Source: a bacterium (GTDB lineage: Bacteria; Lindowbacteria; 2-12-FULL-62-27). From it: a stretch of DNA of 6,840 bases. The notes under the pieces were generated by a model that saw only the letters and a list, made by a program, of their open reading frames with translations, ran no database searches and was not told where the DNA came from. Of this stretch, positions 6,719-6,840 are shown one piece after another; positions within the stretch are counted from its first letter, which is position 1, and every line of letters begins with the position of its first letter. The translations under genes and the position numbers were made by a program. The DNA is taken from contig JACQOF010000092.1 in NCBI GenBank assembly GCA_016202645.1, positions 1-6,840 of the forward strand, given 5' to 3'.

Positions 6719-6840
6719 TCAGGGCTTGCCGTTTTCTCCGCCCTCGGACTTCTTCGGAGGCGCCGGAGGTTCCTCTTCCCCGGACGCGGCCTTCTTGAGC
6801 GCCCGGACGCTGTCCCCGATCATCCTGCTCAGCTTCGGGA
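6719..6840 (-). CDS. tatA: TatA/TatB-like translocase subunit, C-terminal end only
   Basis: Reading the minus strand from the right edge gives about 40 residues before a TGA at 6721-6719: PKLSRMIGDSVRALKKAASG, then an acidic, Pro/Lys-rich tail (EEEPPAPPKKSEGGENGKP). The first part matches the amphipathic helix of TatA/TatB proteins, which typically reads KLPELGRSLGxxxxEFKKA. A short charged tail is typical of TatA. The membrane anchor and start lie beyond the window. The position 12 bp upstream of tatC and in the same direction supports the call: TatA multimers form the protein-conducting assembly recruited by TatC. TatB is the alternative, but the short tail favours TatA. The fragment is short, so subtype remains uncertain. 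Confidence 0.78.
   Translation of the reverse strand, partial: PKLSRMIGDSVRALKKAASGEEEPPAPPKKSEGGENGKP

Overview
The window is about 6.8 kb of dense, GC-rich chromosomal DNA with no mobile element, RNA gene or CRISPR array that I can see. It suggests a Gram-negative-type bacterium with a periplasm: there is a SPOR-domain protein, a Tat export system and a secreted TPR/metallopeptidase-like protein. The mix of genes is the kind found in under-cultured GC-rich phyla and in the old Deltaproteobacteria (Omnitrophota, Nitrospirota and similar groups). The sequence alone does not fix the lineage.

Layout: two convergent gene blocks meet near 4630. The left block reads rightward: (1) the 3' part of an HDOD-domain gene (2-763, start outside the window); (2) a small membrane-anchored SPOR protein (781-1314); (3) a PfkB-family kinase (1339-2277) with a strong Shine-Dalgarno; (4) homoserine dehydrogenase hom (2274-3563); (5) threonine synthase thrC (3560-4627). 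Genes 3-4 and 4-5 each overlap by an ATGA, so kinase, hom and thrC form a tightly coupled unit.

The right block reads leftward, in order of transcription: the C-terminal end of a TatA-like gene (6840-6719, start outside the window), tatC (6706-5948), and a secreted TPR plus HExxH 'peptidase MA'-like protein (5961-4633). An array of 7-bp repeats at 5900-5934 lies inside the apparent signal-peptide codons of this last gene.

Functionally, hom and thrC catalyse the third and fifth steps of threonine synthesis from aspartate. The step between them, homoserine phosphorylation, has no recognisable thrB here, yet a kinase of another family is coupled directly upstream. Whether that PfkB kinase supplies O-phosphohomoserine is the most interesting question in the window; it is an inference, not a demonstrated role. 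The tatA-tatC genes encode export of folded twin-arginine proteins. No gap between genes exceeds 24 bp.
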